Shown here one piece after another: positions 28,693 through 32,279 of a DNA stretch of 32,279 bases. The DNA is from DASSFZ01 sp036514635 (lineage in GTDB: Bacteria; Chloroflexota; Anaerolineae; Fen-1058). The notes beneath the pieces are model-generated. The model saw nothing but the letters and a program-made list of their open reading frames with translations, was not told the origin of the DNA and did not search any database. Position numbers and translations under genes: made by a program. Each line of letters starts with the position of its first letter. Within the stretch, counting starts at the first letter, position 1. Location of the stretch: assembly GCA_036514635.1 (NCBI GenBank), contig DATBWU010000044.1:1-32279 (forward strand), read 5' to 3'.

Positions 28693-29700
28693 GAGGTGAT
28701 TTGAGACGAGATGCGCCGGGCCGCCGGGTGAGGCGGTGAGGGCATCTTGCACGCCCGCAATCGCGCGCAAGCGACGCTGCACTTCCTCCGCCGCCGATGG
28801 CTCGCACAGGCAATGCACATTCGCTCCGGCGTCGATCGTGAAGCACACCGGAAGCCCACCGGCCCGCCAGGCCCGCACGGCGTGAATGACGGCGATTGTC
28901 GCCGGCTGCCAGTAAATCAACGGCGGGGCCGAGGTCATCATCACGGCGTGCATCGCCAGCGCGTCCTCTTCGACGACCGGGGCCAGCGCGGCGAAGTCGC
29001 GATTCAGAATCGCTGCCTTCACCCGGTTCAAGCGATCCGGAATCGTCGCCACGCGCCCCGCGTGCATCGGGCTGGTGTCGGCCAGCGCGTGCCCTTGCGT
29101 CGATCCGACCGATTTGTGCTTCGCGTCGATGATCGCGATCACATCGCGCAGGGCCCAGTGTTCCGGCGGGGCGATGCTGAATGCGAACGACGACGTATCT
29201 TCAACGCCGGCCTGCCATTCGACGTAGCCGCCCGGCACGCTGCGGCACGCCGATCCCGATCCGGTGCGCGCCAGTCGAGACAACGCGGCTTCATCGAGGC
29301 GCAGTCCCGCTGCCGCCACTGCCGCGACGGCCAGCGCGGCGAATCCCGCCGCCGAGGACGCCAGCCCGGCTCCTGATGGAAAATCGTTGCGACTTTCGAC
29401 ACGCGCGCAGGCGTGAAGATTCGCCATCGCCCGCACGCGGTCGAGCATTTTCACCACGCGATCTTTCGCCGCGCCCGAGCGCTCGACGCCGTTGAGCACG
29501 ACGCCATCCTCTGTCAGCGAATCGTCGAACGCGACGGTCGTCGTCGCCGACAGGCCGGCCAGGTTCATCGACAGCGACGAGTTGGCCGGGATGCGCAAGG
29601 CGTGATCGCGATTGCCCCAATACTTGATCAGGGCGATGTTGGGATGAGCGATAGCCGTCGCTTTTCCAGGTTGCATCGGATGTATTTCATCTTTCGCCAT
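28678..29700 (-). CDS. mvaD: Diphosphomevalonate decarboxylase (mevalonate pathway)
   Basis: 340 aa, ATG 29700 (ATG 29676 possible). GHMP-kinase fold: IALIKYWGNRD with K26, the phosphate loop FPSGAGLASSAAGFAAL (107-123), SACRSVPGGYVEW with R153, and catalytic D290 in TIDAGANVH. It converts mevalonate diphosphate to isopentenyl diphosphate with ATP. Some Chloroflexota use a related phosphomevalonate decarboxylase, and I cannot separate the two from these motifs alone. The C-terminal residues ESVR and the TAA are encoded by the terminus of a fold-back element, so the original C-terminus may have been different. Confidence 0.92.
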   Translation of the reverse strand: MAKDEIHPMQPGKATAIAHPNIALIKYWGNRDHALRIPANSSLSMNLAGLSATTTVAFDDSLTEDGVVLNGVERSGAAKDRVVKMLDRVRAMANLHACARVESRNDFPSGAGLASSAAGFAALAVAAVAAAGLRLDEAALSRLARTGSGSACRSVPGGYVEWQAGVEDTSSFAFSIAPPEHWALRDVIAIIDAKHKSVGSTQGHALADTSPMHAGRVATIPDRLNRVKAAILNRDFAALAPVVEEDALAMHAVMMTSAPPLIYWQPATIAVIHAVRAWRAGGLPVCFTIDAGANVHCLCEPSAAEEVQRRLRAIAGVQDALTASPGGPAHLVSNHLESVR

Positions 29701-29762
29701 TTTCTACGGCGAGTGCACCACGAACATCTAGCAGATCAAAGTAACGCCGCTTTATCTTAAAC

Positions 29763-32279
29763 TCACAGCGTCGGCGACTGCGCGAAGACCAGCACATCGG
29801 CGAACTGATCGGGGCGCAGCTTCTCGTACTCTTTCTGCGGCACTTTCAGGTAGCGCCAGTCAGCGCCGGTCAAGCGCGTCGCATTCTCGCACCACAGCAT
29901 CGCCGCCCGATCCTTGTTGGCGACATCGACATCTTCGCGGCCCTTGGTCTCGATCAGATATTGCACGCCGTCCGCCAGCACCGCCACAAAGTCAGGCTCG
30001 TAATAGCGCAGATTGTTATTGGAGTCGGTGTACTCGATTGCAAAACCGAATTGCTCCGGCAGCTTGGCGAATCGCTCAACGTCCGGCGCGTCTTCGAGAA
30101 ACTTGGCAAAGGCTTTCTCAAATTCATTGCCACACGGCACAAGGTTAAACACAGTCTTTCGGGCCGGCAGTGTCGGGCGCGAATAGGGAAACGGCGGAGT
30201 CTCGGATAACTTGCGGCCTTCGTTCAGTAGTTGCGGCTCACGTTCCTGCACGACCAGCGGGCGCAAGGCTTTGATGAAGGTCTGCACGGTGACGTACTGC
30301 GCGACGTTGGAGTTTATCGCCTTGAGAATCACCGGATCGTCCAGATCGACCGGCTCGCCAAAGGCGCGCGTTTCCAGAAACTCGCGGACTTTCGGGGCAA
30401 GCGCCGCAAACTGCGACGGCAGTTTCACGTCTTGCGCGATGCGCTTGGCATAGTAGCCGATCACTTCTTCGGCGGTCTGCGCTTCGGGCAGGGTATAGTC
30501 ACGCTCGATCAGTTTTTGCAGCGTGAGAATGTCATAGCCTTCATATCGAAACGTCTTGGCGGTTGCGTCGCTCGCCTTGCGCGGCAGGACAGGGCAGACC
30601 ATCGAAGCCACGTCCAACCCCGCGATTTCTTCCGCCAGCGTCCGTTTGCGGCTTAGGATCGGGCTGAGAGTCGGCAGGGCGATGTCCCTGTCCATCTTCG
30701 CCGGGTCGGGCGCAATCGTGACAATCGTCAGCTTGTCTTTGCCGACCTGGAAGGTCTCCAGCGCGATGTCTTCGTCTTTTTCGAGTTGATCGACAAATTC
30801 GATAAAGGCTTTGTTGCCGATAACGTCTACCCGCTCAACGTAGTCGGTTGCGATCTCGCGGAACATGCGGCGCAAGCCGCGCCCGATGGTCTGTTCGGGC
30901 AGGATGCTGGCCTTTGCCGTGTAGGGCCGCAAGCCGACGACGACCGTCACGTTTTGCACGTCCCAGCCTTCGCGCAGCATCAGCACGCTTACAATCGCGT
31001 TGATCGGACTTTCCGGGTCGTCGACTTCGCGCGATGCTCTGCGCGCTTTGTCCAGGTCTTTCTTGGATACCTCGCCCGCCTTATCGGTGTGAATCGTCAG
31101 CAGCTTGTCGCCGCCGAATTCGGTCGGATACCTGCGCTTGAGATCGTCCTGTACATCGTCGGCTTCTTCGGTGCTATTCATCATGACGAACAGCACCGGC
31201 TTTTTGCCCAGCGGCGCAAGTTGCGCGCGGTATTCGCGCCAGCGTTCGACGCCGGCAGTGAGATACGCCTTGTAGCGCGTGCTGGCAACGTCCGACCGGG
31301 CCTCTTGGATGCCGGTAGCGATACCCTTGACCGGACGCTTGACGATGCCATCGATGATCGCCTGCTTGAGCGGGTAGTCGTACACCGTCCAGGTGAACAA
31401 CGCGCCCTTGCTGTAGCGCGGCGTCGCGGTGTAATCGAATTGGGCGAGAATGCCCGGCGACGGCCTCGGCCCGTTCGTCATCGCTTCGTGCATACGGCGG
31501 ATGCACCTATTCCACTCGCTTTCTTCGTCGTGTGTGTGATGCGCTTCGTCGTTTAGGATCACCACCGGCTCGCGCCGCGCAATGATGCGCTTGTCGAAGT
31601 CCTCGACTTCCATTTGCTGGGCCGGCGGCTTCGGCCCTAGCACGGCGGTCATGATGTCCGGCTCATCATCGTCGGCGGGCGGGCGCGTGTAGAACTGCTG
31701 CACGTTCGTCAGGTATAACGCGCCCTGCGAATGCGCCCGCTCCGCGTCGCCGCGCATGTAGCACTCGAAATCCCAATAGATACGCAGTTCGGGCGGGATG
31801 ATCGGGTCGGTGCGGAAGATGCGCCCGCCGGCAAAGTCCAGTTGCAGCCGCTCAAACACGATGACGTTGGGCGCGAGCAACAGAAACGTCTTGGCGAAAT
31901 CGTCGCGGCCTTCGGCGGTTGCGTTGAAGTATTGCCAGGCAATCGCCAGCGACATGATCTTCGTTTTGCCGCTGCCCGTCGCCATCTTGACGCAGTAGCG
32001 CGCGAAGTCATCGTACTGCAAGAGACGCAGATTCTCATTCGCCCCGGCGTACTTCTCGACTAAATCCTTGTGCCGGCGCACTTCGGCGACTTCGTACAGG
32101 TAGATCAGGGTTTCTATCGCCCGCCGCTGCGAATCGTGATACACGAACGGGCGGCCAGTGTGCGGCAGGCGGTGATCGGTCTTGAACCAGTAATTGAGCA
32201 AAAGCCGCGTCGTATCCGTCGCGCCCTTATAGTGGCTGTCGCGCCAGTCATCGACCGCCTTGCGGATCGCCGGCACGCA
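29763..32279 (-). CDS. Type III-like restriction helicase-nuclease (BPTD_3080-like), 5' end outside window
   Basis: At least 838 codons are visible; the frame stays open to the window edge, so the N-terminus is missing and the apparent GTG near 32276 is internal. SF2 helicase: Walker A GSGKT (101-105 of the visible part), DEAH (243-246), TAT in FDYTATPRYS, motif VI EQTIGRGLRR. The C-terminal nuclease has PD-x13-ExK: D762 in YEPDF, E776 and K778 in LIETKG. This matches the type III Res-subunit-like family that NCBI labels BPTD_3080. It likely needs a methyltransferase or acts alone in defence; no partner lies downstream. Stop 62 bp before mvaD. Confidence 0.88.
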   Translation of the reverse strand, partial: CVPAIRKAVDDWRDSHYKGATDTTRLLLNYWFKTDHRLPHTGRPFVYHDSQRRAIETLIYLYEVAEVRRHKDLVEKYAGANENLRLLQYDDFARYCVKMATGSGKTKIMSLAIAWQYFNATAEGRDDFAKTFLLLAPNVIVFERLQLDFAGGRIFRTDPIIPPELRIYWDFECYMRGDAERAHSQGALYLTNVQQFYTRPPADDDEPDIMTAVLGPKPPAQQMEVEDFDKRIIARREPVVILNDEAHHTHDEESEWNRCIRRMHEAMTNGPRPSPGILAQFDYTATPRYSKGALFTWTVYDYPLKQAIIDGIVKRPVKGIATGIQEARSDVASTRYKAYLTAGVERWREYRAQLAPLGKKPVLFVMMNSTEEADDVQDDLKRRYPTEFGGDKLLTIHTDKAGEVSKKDLDKARRASREVDDPESPINAIVSVLMLREGWDVQNVTVVVGLRPYTAKASILPEQTIGRGLRRMFREIATDYVERVDVIGNKAFIEFVDQLEKDEDIALETFQVGKDKLTIVTIAPDPAKMDRDIALPTLSPILSRKRTLAEEIAGLDVASMVCPVLPRKASDATAKTFRYEGYDILTLQKLIERDYTLPEAQTAEEVIGYYAKRIAQDVKLPSQFAALAPKVREFLETRAFGEPVDLDDPVILKAINSNVAQYVTVQTFIKALRPLVVQEREPQLLNEGRKLSETPPFPYSRPTLPARKTVFNLVPCGNEFEKAFAKFLEDAPDVERFAKLPEQFGFAIEYTDSNNNLRYYEPDFVAVLADGVQYLIETKGREDVDVANKDRAAMLWCENATRLTGADWRYLKVPQKEYEKLRPDQFADVLVFAQSPTL

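Noticed and set aside
32274..32276. GTG as the true start of the restriction helicase gene
   Set aside because: The frame is open to the last base and family members are longer at the N-terminus; the GTG is probably an internal valine codon.

Overview
The window looks like a high-GC bacterial chromosome segment, most likely from Chloroflexota (Anaerolineae-like, probably uncultured). This placement is inference. It rests on GC-rich codon use, a bacterial mevalonate-pathway decarboxylase, a stand-alone GyrA C-terminal propeller protein, a peptidase-MA-like protein, and intergenic spaces full of palindromic repeats. Promoters resemble the sigma70 consensus (TTGACA-17-TATACT type). I saw no rRNA, tRNA, CRISPR array, transposase or phage gene.

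Layout. 228-1997 (minus): a tail-anchored protein with a Phd/YefM antitoxin-like head, followed by a TrkA-type NAD-binding membrane protein. 2214-5392 (minus): an SDR-fold reductase, a COG3375-like GNAT acetyltransferase and an enolase-superfamily MenC/N-acylamino-acid racemase. 5567-8066 (plus): FabF and FabH. 8025-9216 (minus): a truncated FmdB-type zinc ribbon, a CsoR-type copper-sensor repressor, OsmC and thioredoxin. These are divergent from a membrane methyltransferase-like gene (9339), and the two near-perfect promoters overlap at one palindromic operator. 10050-12591 (plus): a secreted Met/His-rich protein and a two-component system whose sensor loop is also Met/Gly-rich. Together with CsoR this suggests a metal (copper) and thiol stress region. 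12619-13530 (minus): a lipid kinase. 13775-18238 (plus): an AapJ-like amino-acid-binding lipoprotein, then an NAD-salvage cluster (NrtR-like Nudix regulator, nicotinamidase, small membrane protein, nicotinate phosphoribosyltransferase). 18492-32279 (minus): SCP2 protein, GyrA-CTD protein, PanE, Fmt, RNase H-like exonuclease, peptidase-MA-like protein, AEC transporter, HEAT-repeat protein, site-2 protease RseP, diphosphomevalonate decarboxylase, and the 3' part of a helicase-nuclease restriction protein cut by the window edge.

The most unusual content is in the spacers. Several families of short modular palindromes recur: (i) stems around a fixed core such as GATGAATC, assembled into 160-170 bp fold-back units with 17 bp terminal inverted repeats; (ii) units bounded by CTGTCTGAAAA / TTTTCAGACAG; (iii) ACGAAG-rich long hairpins; (iv) period-4 CNAN arrays, two of which sit in frame inside PanE and Fmt; (v) an inverted array of 8 bp TAGTCNNN units. 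Many begin exactly at, or supply, the stop codon of the gene before them. Their stems differ between copies but stay paired, so base pairing seems to be conserved. I regard this repeat layer and the CsoR twin-promoter switch as the best candidates for something undescribed.
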